A DNA stretch of 30,494 nucleotides from a virus. The notes beneath the pieces were generated by a model. The model was not told the origin of the DNA. It searched no databases and saw only the letters and a list, made by a program, of their open reading frames with translations. Shown in pieces: positions 21,910 to 28,753 of the stretch; within the stretch, counting starts at the first letter, position 1; each line of letters starts with the position of its first letter. A program made the position numbers and the translations under genes. The DNA is taken from positions 1 through 30,494 of the IMG/VR virus record IMGVR_UViG_3300021131_000037. The stretch is one strand, 5' to 3'.

Positions 21910-22778
21910 AAAACCACCTCGCTTTCTTTGCGGTGCATCAAACTGGAAAGGTATTCGTCCGCGCCTTGCACGCGGCATCCGTTGATCCAGCGCCAAAGGG
22001 CATTTTCATCGGCGAAAGTTTCCGGCACGGCCTCGCCGTATTTCCCCGCGATTGCCCGCGCCAACAGTTCCGCATGGGCGAAAGATAATTCGCGGCTGGC
22101 GGTGACGTATTTTGCGCCATAACGCACGAGCACGCAATCCGGCGCGTGCGCTGAACCGATTTGCTCCGGGCAACTGCCCGCGCTCCCGCCAGTGTCTTGG
22201 GAATGCGCCAGCGACATTTCCCCATCGCGCGAAAGCCAACGGCGTTTGCCGTATTCCATATCAATCATGCCATCAAATCCGGCAAAGGAAAATTCCCGCG
22301 CAATTTCATTCACCGTCGCCGACAACGGGCCATCCGTCCAACTCACGCGCACCGAACATCCGCCCGCGTAATTTTCCGAAGTCACGGAAAATTTTACTTC
22401 GGGAAAATGCTTTTGCAACGTCGCCCGCAAACAAATCGCGGTTTCAGCGGCGGAAATATAATCATTGCCCGCGCGCACTTTGTTCCAGACATCCAACGGC
22501 GTGCGGCATTTGTCCACTTGCCGTTGCGCCGCGTGCGCTTGCTTGGCCGTTTCCCGTTCCCGCACGGCGGCGGCATGGCTGGCGATGCGCGCCCGCGCTT
22601 GCGCCTCATCGCGGAAAGAATAAAACCAATCCGGCTTGGCGCGCTTGCCGGAAAAGGCTTTGGCGGTGATTTTGCCCGCTGTTGGAATGGTGAGATAAGC
22701 CACGGCGGAACAATCCGCCGCGCGAATCTCGATTGAATCTTTGGGAATGTAAAATTCCCTTGTGAATGTCATTTTCAT
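21906..22778 (-). CDS. Polyvalent-protein-like protein with LPD29-type domain
   Basis: 290 residues. About 108-176 reads ISAAETAICLRATLQKHFPEVKFSVTSENYAGGCSVRVSWTDGP followed by FDGMIDMEYGKRR. This is the LPD29 pattern (large polyvalent protein associated domain 29: AxxIRxxLxxxFPxxKFSVxxxxyxGGxSixVxWxDGPxxxxVxxxxxxFxxxxFDGMIDM). LPD domains occur in phage and plasmid proteins thought to act early in the host. The C-terminal part (YGAKYVTASRELSFAHAELLARAIAGKYGE) is unassigned. Shared leader box (variant) at 22783-22800. Confidence 0.72.
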   Translation of the reverse strand: MKMTFTREFYIPKDSIEIRAADCSAVAYLTIPTAGKITAKAFSGKRAKPDWFYSFRDEAQARARIASHAAAVRERETAKQAHAAQRQVDKCRTPLDVWNKVRAGNDYISAAETAICLRATLQKHFPEVKFSVTSENYAGGCSVRVSWTDGPLSATVNEIAREFSFAGFDGMIDMEYGKRRWLSRDGEMSLAHSQDTGGSAGSCPEQIGSAHAPDCVLVRYGAKYVTASRELSFAHAELLARAIAGKYGEAVPETFADENALWRWINGCRVQGADEYLSSLMHRKESEVVL

Positions 22779-22782
22779 TGTT

Positions 22783-22800
22783 TTTTTCGTTTCCTCGACA
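22783..22800 (-). promoter_or_regulatory. Shared leader box, variant TTTTTCGT-N4-TCGACA
   Basis: Plus-strand TTTTTCGT-TTCC-TCGACA, 4 nt before the LPD29-like start. It differs at two positions from the other three boxes, with the same N4 spacing. Confidence 0.45.
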
Positions 22801-22889
22801 GGTTGCGGGATAATCCCCGCGAATGTTTAAGAGTCTAATTGATTTTATCTAAAGCGCAACAATTATTTTTGGAAAGGTGAATTCATTTT

Positions 22890-25361
22890 TCAGGCCGCGC
22901 AAAACGCGGTGGAATTCCCCCCGCCCGTGTCCCCCGCCATCAGCGCCGCCAGCGTTGCCCCAGCACGCTCGAAAATGTCCCGTGCGCTGCCCGGTATCGG
23001 CGGCAATACCACCGGCCCCGTGGCTTCGCGAAACGGGAAATTGCCATTGATAATTTCCCCCCGTTCATCCCGGCGAATGATCCACACCACCGGCGGCGCT
23101 TTGGGCGTCTCCGTTGCGGGCATAGTTTCAACGGGCGCGGCATCCTGGCCACTTTCCCCCCGCACACTACCCGCCTCGATTGACTTTTGCCAGCCGTCCG
23201 CAAATTTGCTTTCCAGTTCAGCGCGGGCAATCTCGAACGGCTTTTCCGGCTCCGGTAACTCAGCCACCAGTGGCGACACCTTTGCCAACTTTGCGGCGCG
23301 CGTGCTGGCAACCTTCGCGCGGGCGATGTCCCGGCAAACTTGCCCAAAATCCCCCCGCAAAGGCATCGCCCAGCCCCCGCGCGCGGGCGCGGTTGCGGTT
23401 ACGCTTTCCGGCTCCGGTTGCGGCGCGGGCGTGGCAACTTTGCGCGGCGCGGGATTGTCAACGGTTGCCACAATCAAACGAGCGGGCGCAATGCCGCTTT
23501 TTTCCACAATATCGGATTTAATCACTTGCGCGGCGCTGGGGACATTTTCCCCCCGCAAGGGTGTTTCTACGCTGGCAACCGGCGCGGCTTTCCGTTGCGC
23601 TTGGCTGGCCTGAATTTTGGATAACCATTTTTCGCAATGCTGGCGGTCCCCAGCGGCCCGCAAGGTTTCCCCCGTTGTCCCGCGCGTGTCGGCTGATTCA
23701 ATCACCATAAACCAAGCGGCCTTGGTAGGATGCGGCACAATAGAACATTCCCGCGTGACGCATTCAACGCGCGCCGGGCGTTGTTCCTCGGCGGTTTCAT
23801 CATTGGCAACCGGCGCGGGCGCGGATGTTCCAACATTGTCAGACGTGACGGCGCTTTTCCAGTCAGACGCAAAACTTGCCACAATGCGGTTTTCCCGTTC
23901 GCTTGCCGTTTCAATTTTTGCCGGTTCAATAGCGGGCGCGGGCGCGCTCGTTTCATTGGTTGCAACTTCGTTTCCCCCCGCAACCGGCGGCGCAATGTTG
24001 CCAACGGGGAAAGCGGGGTGGTTTGATTCTAAAATATGGACCGTTGCGCCCTGGGCGTGTGCATTGTCAATTTGCCGTTGCATAAAATCCGCAACGGGCG
24101 CGCAAAGCATGGCCGGTATTTTTTCGCCGTTCGCTTTCGTGGCGGAAATGACAATTGCACCCCCAGCGGCGGCCGCTTTCGGTTGCGCTTTGCGGCGCGC
24201 GGTGATCGCGGCAACGTAGCTTTGCGCAAAAGCGGCTTTCTTTTCAGCATACCCCCGCACGGCAATGCGGGCGCGGCTATACGGGCGAACATCCATCGCC
24301 GCGCCGATCCGCGCGAAGTAAAGTTTTTCGCCGCCCGCGTGCCGGGGCAATTCCAGTTTTTCGCAATAGCTGGAAAACTCTTTTAGAATTTGCGCCCGCA
24401 AATTGTTTTCCGCCGTGGCAACCAAGTTTTTCAGGGCGTCAAATTTCGGGCCGTAAGTTTCGCTGGGGCGGATATAATCAGTGCGGCCCATTTCCGCATT
24501 TTTTTGGGCGGCATAATCTTTTATTGAAAGTCCCGCGCGCTTGGCGCAACGTAAATCATAGCCGTCCCATTTCATTTGCGGCTTATAGGCGGCAAGGTTT
24601 GAGCGTGCTAGAATAATCGCGCCGTGGCAATCAAACCGCTCCGTGCTGGGGATGTCGAGCGCGCCAAGGCGGGAAATGGTATCGCCAAGGCAAGGAATAG
24701 CCGCCATGGGATTTTTCAGCGCGGCGCGCAACTGGCGGCGCGCGGTGACTATCGCGCGCGCAGTTGCAATCGCGGGCGCAATTCCCCCCGCAACCGTTTC
24801 AAGATTGGCGCAATGTTCGCGGGCAATCACTTTCAAATTTTCTTTCGCCTGATTCTCGGCGGCGCGCAACTTGGCAAACTCTTTCGCGGCTTTCGCGGCC
24901 TTTAAGTTTGCGCTGAGATTTTCCATTCCCGCCGGTTTTTCAAGTTGGAATTCCCCCGTGTGTTTGTCGTCAAATCGGATCGCGGGAACATCTGCCAGCA
25001 ACGCTCGCCACGTTTCGCAGTCAGTCCCGAACCGCATAACCATTTCAGCACGTCCCCCGAACTTGGTGACGCCGATAATTTTGACAGCGCCCTTGTCAAT
25101 TTCCGCTTGCTGGCAATTGTCGGAAAATTCCAACTCAAACCGCGTATCACTGGGGAAAGCCGCAACCCATGTTTTCAGCTTGCCAACGGGCAAAAGCGCG
25201 GTGTTCAAAACTCCGTTCTGGAATTGTAACCGCATAACCTTGTCGGATGTTACCGCGTCAGTGTCGCTGGGGGTGTAACCTTTGCCGCGCAAGTCGCCCG
25301 CGTAAAGCGTGGCAAGTTTTTCGGCCTCAATAATAGTATTTTTTGCAATGGTAGTTTTCAT
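22890..25361 (-). CDS. Very large cassette protein of unknown function
   Basis: 823 residues, not recognised. Three parts are visible: an N-terminal ~1-340 region with well-mixed composition (LPVGKLKTWVAAFPSDTRFELEF, and a helical stretch ENLSANLKAAKAAKEFAKLRAAENQAKENL at about 147-176), a basic central region to ~450, and a long A-, P-, E- and T-rich C-terminal half. The C-terminal half contains two similar segments, ENRIVASFASDWKSAVTSDN (about 490-509) and ELESKFADGWQKSIEAG (about 715-731). Eighteen C-run copies of the polar word lie in it in two codon registers. It starts ATG 25361 after a shared box. A virion-associated or polyvalent injected protein is one guess, without motif support. 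Confidence 0.75.
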   Translation of the reverse strand: MKTTIAKNTIIEAEKLATLYAGDLRGKGYTPSDTDAVTSDKVMRLQFQNGVLNTALLPVGKLKTWVAAFPSDTRFELEFSDNCQQAEIDKGAVKIIGVTKFGGRAEMVMRFGTDCETWRALLADVPAIRFDDKHTGEFQLEKPAGMENLSANLKAAKAAKEFAKLRAAENQAKENLKVIAREHCANLETVAGGIAPAIATARAIVTARRQLRAALKNPMAAIPCLGDTISRLGALDIPSTERFDCHGAIILARSNLAAYKPQMKWDGYDLRCAKRAGLSIKDYAAQKNAEMGRTDYIRPSETYGPKFDALKNLVATAENNLRAQILKEFSSYCEKLELPRHAGGEKLYFARIGAAMDVRPYSRARIAVRGYAEKKAAFAQSYVAAITARRKAQPKAAAAGGAIVISATKANGEKIPAMLCAPVADFMQRQIDNAHAQGATVHILESNHPAFPVGNIAPPVAGGNEVATNETSAPAPAIEPAKIETASERENRIVASFASDWKSAVTSDNVGTSAPAPVANDETAEEQRPARVECVTRECSIVPHPTKAAWFMVIESADTRGTTGETLRAAGDRQHCEKWLSKIQASQAQRKAAPVASVETPLRGENVPSAAQVIKSDIVEKSGIAPARLIVATVDNPAPRKVATPAPQPEPESVTATAPARGGWAMPLRGDFGQVCRDIARAKVASTRAAKLAKVSPLVAELPEPEKPFEIARAELESKFADGWQKSIEAGSVRGESGQDAAPVETMPATETPKAPPVVWIIRRDERGEIINGNFPFREATGPVVLPPIPGSARDIFERAGATLAALMAGDTGGGNSTAFCAA

Positions 25362-25370
25362 GTTTTTTAG

Positions 25371-25388
25371 TTTTGCGTTAATTCGCCA
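25371..25388 (-). promoter_or_regulatory. Shared leader box TTTTGCGT-N4-TCGCCA
   Basis: Plus-strand TTTTGCGT-TAAT-TCGCCA, 9 nt before the start of the 823-residue protein. Confidence 0.6.
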
Positions 25389-25415
25389 ATGGATTTTAGT
25401 TTGTGGTTTGTGTGG

Positions 25416-25592
25416 TTATTTTACGGCGTGAAAATGTTTGCCGATTGCCGATTGAAAATAGAATTCGCTTTTGCCCGTATTGGTGTTCAAAAGCTCGCAA
25501 AAAAGCTCCGCGACGAATTGTCGCTTTATGTTTTGCTTAATGACTTTAAAAATTCGCCCGCTTGTGTGCTGAACCATGATTTTAGTTTTCAT
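25416..25592 (-). CDS. Small hypothetical protein, first gene of the cassette
   Basis: 58 residues from ATG 25592: MKTKIMVQHTSGRIFKVIKQNIKRQFVAELFCELLN, ending SAIGKHFHAVK. Basic. The start ATGAAAACTA repeats the start of the neighbouring genes (MKTT, MKTE), and the shared box lies 4 nt upstream, which is the main reason to accept it. An in-frame ATG at 25658 is an alternative. Function unknown. Confidence 0.5.
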   Translation of the reverse strand: MKTKIMVQHTSGRIFKVIKQNIKRQFVAELFCELLNTNTGKSEFYFQSAIGKHFHAVK

Positions 25593-25596
25593 TTTT

Positions 25597-25614
25597 TTTT
25601 GCGTTATCTCGCCA
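25597..25614 (-). promoter_or_regulatory. Shared leader box TTTTGCGT-N4-TCGCCA
   Basis: Plus-strand TTTTGCGT-TATC-TCGCCA, 4 nt before ATG 25592. A looser relative, TTTGCGT-N6-TCGCCG, lies at 25979-25997 in the intergenic region. Confidence 0.55.
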
Positions 25615-25930
25615 GATATTGCAAGCAACATCGCCCGCAACTGAAAAGAGTATTGCACACACTAAAGCGCAACACAATAGAAAAATAAAAAAACTTTTGC
25701 GGTTAACATCATGCGCCGTTATACCGCTCGCCCGCAGGCAAGTTATAACGCACCGCCGAACGTAAATCCGCGCGCCAAGCTGGGCAGGGCAGTCCGCAAA
25801 GCTGGTAACGTGGCAACATCGCCAGCGGATCGCGTAACGCTCGCCGCTAACCTTTAGCGCGTGCGGATCGCCAGCCCGTAAAGCTAACGCATAACGCAAC
25901 CACAGCGGCTAGAGTTATAAAACCGCGCCG

Positions 25931-25950
25931 CGCTCCGTTATAACGGAGCG
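25931..25950. repeat. Perfect 20-bp palindrome
   Basis: CGCTCCGTTATAACGGAGCG equals its own reverse complement. A likely dimeric-protein operator or origin element. The 14-bp palindrome TACTTTATAAAGTA follows 7 bp later (25958-25971). Confidence 0.85.
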
Positions 25951-26152
25951 GCAAAGCTACTTTATAAAGTAAATACGCTTTGCGTTATCGTTCGCCGCTA
26001 AAGTAAAGCCACTAACCGCCCACCATACCCCACGCCGAAAGGATTCTTTTAGCCAGAACCGCCTAGATGCTAGTGACGGAACGGCTTTGTTTCCTTGTGA
26101 ATGGTGTTTTTTTATCAAGTTAAACATTTGTTTTTGGTGATTATCGCCTTTG

Positions 26153-26172
26153 TTTGCAATGGGTTGGTGATG
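26153..26172 (+). repeat. Direct repeat, copy 1
   Basis: TTTGCAATGGGTTGGTGATG, 18 of 20 identical to the copy at 26227-26246, 74 bp away. Confidence 0.7.
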
Positions 26173-26226
26173 AGTAATGCGGTTGCGGGGTGGTGGTGAT
26201 GCGTTTTCCTGTGCAAATCGCTAATG

Positions 26227-26246
26227 TTTGCAATGGTTTTGTGATG
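26227..26246 (+). repeat. Direct repeat, copy 2
   Basis: TTTGCAATGGTTTTGTGATG, paired with 26153-26172. Together they lie about 80-170 bp upstream of the first tail gene and may bind its activator. Confidence 0.7.
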
Positions 26247-26303
26247 CGGTGGCTGAAATTGTTGTGTGGAAACATTGTTTTTTTCAAGTCAACAGGGTGT
26301 GTT

Positions 26304-26310
26304 TTTGACT
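26304..26310 (+). promoter_or_regulatory. TTTGACT box
   Basis: TTTGACT 15 nt before ATG 26326. Confidence 0.4.
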
Positions 26311-26325
26311 GATTGGGGTTGTTGA

Positions 26326-27234
26326 ATGAGCGTGCCAATGCCAGCGGTTAAGGTGGATGTGGATGTTTCCAGCATCCAGTTGGCGATTGATTTGGCTTCG
26401 ACGCAGACGCGCGGCTCGATGGATAAGCTGTTGGGCTACACGGCGTATTATACGGCGGTGCGCGCGCAGAAGTATCTGCCAGCGGCGGACATTGCGACGA
26501 TTGACGCGGAATTGAGCGAAACGGTGCAGGTCGGAAAAAGTGCGTCTAACCAAATGACGATGGGGCAGGCGATTGTGTTGGCTCGGATGAATCCGAATTC
26601 GCGGTTCAATCAGATGACTTCTAATCGGTGGGCGATGCAGCGGCCGTCATTGAGCGCGGCAAACTTTCAGCGGGCTTACGGCGACGGCGGTATGGCAAAG
26701 TCGGTTTTGTGGGAATTCATCAATAATGCCGAGGAACGGATGCAGGCCGCGCGCCATAGTTCTACGCATTTCCTAAAAAGTGGTTGGAAAGCGGTGAAGC
26801 AAAAGATTAAGGCGGCTGGCTTTCGCATTTCGGGCAATAGCCTAGGCGTCACGGAGACTTCGGACAGCAACAATTCTAATCGGTTGCCGATTGATTTGCT
26901 TGGCGATGCGCAGGCAGGCGGGCAGGGGACGAACAGTTCATGGATCACGATTGAAAACAAAGTGGGCACGGACGCCACGTTTCCGCGTTTGGCGGCGGAA
27001 CACAATGCCGCGCTGATGGATTACGGCGTGCCGGCGTTGCAGCAAGCCTTGGATGAGCAAGCGCAATGGATGCGCGACAAGTATTTTCCGCGCGCCGAAA
27101 ATGAAATTGCGGCGGCATGGAATTCCGTGCCAGATGCGGGCGCGTTTGTGCCGGGGACGCATACGCGGGCGGTGGCAGCGGCGGAAGATGAAGCGTTAGC
27201 GGAAGCGGGCGGCGAATTGGTGGCGTTCACCTAA
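26326..27234 (+). CDS. Hypothetical tail or neck protein
   Basis: 302 residues, first gene of the tail run. N-terminus VKVDVDVSSIQLAIDLASTQTRGSMDKLLGYTAYYTAVRAQKYLPAADI resembles the start of small phage tail proteins that organise the head-tail junction. The middle (AEERMQAARHSSTHFLKSGWKAVKQKIKAAGF) is helical and basic. The C-terminus ends in acidic A- and E-rich helices. No firm family. Location next to probable tail-completion and tail-tube genes supports a neck or minor-tail role. Confidence 0.55.
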   Translation: MSVPMPAVKVDVDVSSIQLAIDLASTQTRGSMDKLLGYTAYYTAVRAQKYLPAADIATIDAELSETVQVGKSASNQMTMGQAIVLARMNPNSRFNQMTSNRWAMQRPSLSAANFQRAYGDGGMAKSVLWEFINNAEERMQAARHSSTHFLKSGWKAVKQKIKAAGFRISGNSLGVTETSDSNNSNRLPIDLLGDAQAGGQGTNSSWITIENKVGTDATFPRLAAEHNAALMDYGVPALQQALDEQAQWMRDKYFPRAENEIAAAWNSVPDAGAFVPGTHTRAVAAAEDEALAEAGGELVAFT

Positions 27235-27235
27235 C

Positions 27236-27242
27236 TTTGACT
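27236..27242 (+). promoter_or_regulatory. TTTGACT box
   Basis: TAACTTTGACT, with TTTGACT 14 nt before ATG 27257. It reads TA-N2-TTTG. Confidence 0.4.
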
Positions 27243-27256
27243 GATTGCCTTTGGAA

Positions 27257-27820
27257 ATGGCTGATTTGACTTCATTGCCCTCGAAAGTTTGCCGCGCGAT
27301 CCGGTTTTACCTGATTTCTGCGGGCATCGTGGATGCGGACCATTGTTATCATCAATGGGACAGCCGCGCGCGGGCGTTCAACGACCAGCCGATTGTGGAC
27401 GTGCTGATGAAACCCATTGGGCCGGAGATGCAATACATAGGCAACGACGTTTTCATCGTTGAGATTCAAGTCAAATTCCAATGCGTTGAGCAACCGGGCG
27501 AACAGGCCGAGGCGAAGCGCGTGGCGTTTGACGCGATGGTGGGCAAGGTGCGCCAGCAAATGATGATGTCCGACGACGGGCAGACGTTCAGTTACGTCAT
27601 CAAAGCCATCAACAACGCCGCGTATGCTGCGACAGCTCCGCCCGGCGATAATGGCATTGGCGACCGCGTTGCGGCGGCAAATGCTGATCTGAACGATTTC
27701 ACCATCGTTGAACTGTATCAAGACATTTACGGCAACGCGAAGTCCGAGGAAGTGAATTGGGCGGTGGTGCAGCGGTTCAAAGTGGTCGCAAACGAAACGA
27801 AGATTGCCGGTTACTACTGA
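27257..27820 (+). CDS. Putative tail-completion protein
   Basis: 187 residues. MADLTSLPSKVCRAIRFYLISAGI, VDVLMKPIGPEMQYIGNDVFIVEIQVKFQCVEQPG, AEAKRVAFDAMVGKVRQQMMM. The order helix, beta pair, helix and the site in front of the tail-tube gene fit a tail-terminator (gpU-like) protein that caps the tail. The evidence is layout, not motif. I chose ATG 27257 over an upstream TTG at 27245. Confidence 0.5.
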   Translation: MADLTSLPSKVCRAIRFYLISAGIVDADHCYHQWDSRARAFNDQPIVDVLMKPIGPEMQYIGNDVFIVEIQVKFQCVEQPGEQAEAKRVAFDAMVGKVRQQMMMSDDGQTFSYVIKAINNAAYAATAPPGDNGIGDRVAAANADLNDFTIVELYQDIYGNAKSEEVNWAVVQRFKVVANETKIAGYY

Positions 27821-27824
27821 TTTT

Positions 27825-28127
27825 ATGAATGACTCTGAAAAAACAACCGTCAATCCCGAATTGCCGCCACCCGCGCCAGGCTTTTGGTCGTTGCCGGGCG
27901 GTGCGGGCGGTTTGTCCGGCTCGGTGGATGGCGTTTTGGCGGTGATTGCCGACTTGAAAAACGTGCCTGCGCACGACAAGGCATCGTTGGCCGAGCGTAT
28001 CAAAGCGCATTTGGACGGCACGGATCACAATTTTGTGAAGGTTCACGCGCACGCGCAAATGCGGGATGATGCGGGCGGACGGCATTCCATCCTCGTTTCC
28101 GACATTTTGAGTAAGAAGGCGCTTTGA
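27825..28127 (+). CDS. Hypothetical small tail-region protein
   Basis: 100 residues: MNDSEKTTVNPELPPPAPGFWSLPGGAGGLSGSVDGVLAVIADL, HDKASLAERIKAHLDGTDHNFVKVHAHAQMRDDAGGRHSILVSDIL. The N-terminal third is P- and G-rich and flexible, and the rest is helical with four histidines. Starts 4 nt after the previous stop. Function unknown. Confidence 0.55.
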   Translation: MNDSEKTTVNPELPPPAPGFWSLPGGAGGLSGSVDGVLAVIADLKNVPAHDKASLAERIKAHLDGTDHNFVKVHAHAQMRDDAGGRHSILVSDILSKKAL

Positions 28128-28129
28128 CT
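28123..28129 (+). promoter_or_regulatory. TTTGACT box
   Basis: TTTGACT 14 nt before ATG 28144. Its TGA is the stop codon of the previous gene. Confidence 0.4.
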
Positions 28130-28143
28130 TTGCTTTATTCACG

Positions 28144-28581
28144 ATGAAACGATTTTTCCTGCTCCTGTTTTTAGCGTGTGCGTTGCTGATGGTGCCGCGC
28201 GCCGAGGCGACGTTGTATCTGGTGACGGCAGTTTCCACCAACATCGGCACGGCCTCGACGAATTACGGCACGCCTTACAACACTTCGGAGCAAGACCACT
28301 TCATTTCGCAGACGTTTCAAATCACGCACACGAATCTGCTCACGACCACCAACCTGACGCTGATTTACCGGGTGACGTATGACGGCGGATTGACGTGGGC
28401 GAATGTCACTTCGGCCAGCGGCGGCAGTATCACGAATTGGACGACGGGCGGCACGAATACATCACCGGAAACGTGGCTACCGTTCGGTAATACCGGCGTG
28501 AACATCACGCGCAGCAATCAGGTGGTGGCGGTGACGCAGACCAACGCCAGCTTTACCGTTCTGGGCGCGTGGAACAACTGA
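28144..28581 (+). CDS. Exported protein with signal peptide in the tail cluster
   Basis: 145 residues. MKRFFLLLFLACALLMVPRAEA is a clear Sec signal peptide with an A-x-A-like cleavage near 22. The mature part is T-, N- and S-rich and beta-like (TSTNYGTPYNTSEQDHF, LTTTNLTLIYRVTYDGGLTWANVT, NITRSNQVVAVTQTNASFTVLGAWNN), as in adhesins or immunoglobulin-like surface domains. A signal peptide in a tail gene cluster is unusual. It may alter the host surface or mimic it. Confidence 0.7.
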   Translation: MKRFFLLLFLACALLMVPRAEATLYLVTAVSTNIGTASTNYGTPYNTSEQDHFISQTFQITHTNLLTTTNLTLIYRVTYDGGLTWANVTSASGGSITNWTTGGTNTSPETWLPFGNTGVNITRSNQVVAVTQTNASFTVLGAWNN

Positions 28582-28584
28582 TAG

Positions 28585-28590
28585 TTGACT
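28585..28590 (+). promoter_or_regulatory. TTGACT box
   Basis: TTGACT 19 nt before ATG 28610, a looser spacing than the others. Confidence 0.25.
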
Positions 28591-28609
28591 AACCCGTGTT
28601 TTTGAATTT

Positions 28610-28750
28610 ATGGCCGACGAACCCACTATCACCGCCGCAGACATCGAAGCTGCGTTGAAAGAATACAACGAAGCCGCTGATCGCGTGGCCGTCATCAAGA
28701 AATATCCGTTTCTCGTGCCGATTTTGAACAACCCACAACCCACCAAATAA
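28610..28750 (+). CDS. Small acidic helical protein
   Basis: 46 residues starting MADEPTITAADIEAALKEYN and ending with VPILNNPQPTK. Predicted helical and acidic. It sits 3 nt before the tail-tube gene and has the usual leader TTTGAATTTATGG. Function unknown. Confidence 0.55.
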   Translation: MADEPTITAADIEAALKEYNEAADRVAVIKKYPFLVPILNNPQPTK

Positions 28751-28753
28751 TTT

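Larger units (their letters stand above)
18485..24957 (-). repeat. Polar GGGGGAA word array across the minus-strand cassette
   Basis: On the plus strand, TTCCCCC (five to six C) begins its C-run at 18485, 19037, 19076, 19240, 19270, 19605, 19734, 19855, 20245, 20635, 20852, 21024, 21094, 21130, 21416, 21648, 21714, 22917, 23057, 23156, 23549, 23669, 23974, 24784 and 24953. Further C5-C7 runs lacking TT lie at 19143, 19442, 21431, 22931, 23351, 23374, 24160, 24252 and 25054. Read on the coding strand, the consensus is about GCGGGGGGAAA. Most copies are in coding sequence, and the one at 20852 is intergenic. Confidence 0.85.
25615..26325. promoter_or_regulatory. Palindrome-rich divergent intergenic region
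   Basis: About 710 bp with no convincing gene, between the minus-strand cassette and the tail genes. It holds many GTTATA, TAACG and GCTAAC words between 25695 and 26000, a near-palindrome GCGGTTAAC...GTTATACCGC at 25699-25728, a perfect 20-bp palindrome at 25931-25950 (CGCTCCGTTATAACGGAGCG), a 14-bp palindrome at 25958-25971 (TACTTTATAAAGTA), a nested hairpin near 26051-26086, and a pair of near-identical 20-mers at 26153 and 26227. It should hold divergent promoters. An origin or a structured RNA is possible. Confidence 0.6.

Noticed and set aside
24036-24386. Long plus-strand frames opposite the 823-residue gene
   Set aside because: They are shadows, rich in R, G and N with no domain signature, and lack the A/T leader found at real starts.
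18485-25058. G-quadruplex array as explanation for the G-runs
   Set aside because: Single G-runs are mostly 50-300 bp apart. Four runs within about 30 nt are not seen.
21578-25614. Sigma-54 promoters (TGGC-N-GC) at the shared leader boxes
   Set aside because: The coding-strand TGGCGA-N4-ACGC has GG and GC 11 bp apart, one short of the fixed 12 in sigma-54 promoters, and it lies only 4-9 nt from the start codon.
25582-25899. Minus-strand 105-codon frame with a hydrophobic stretch (SFFIFLLCCALVCAILFSVA)
   Set aside because: Its N-terminal 60 codons run through the palindromic region, no credible start lies just before the hydrophobic part, and it overlaps the better supported 25416-25592 gene.
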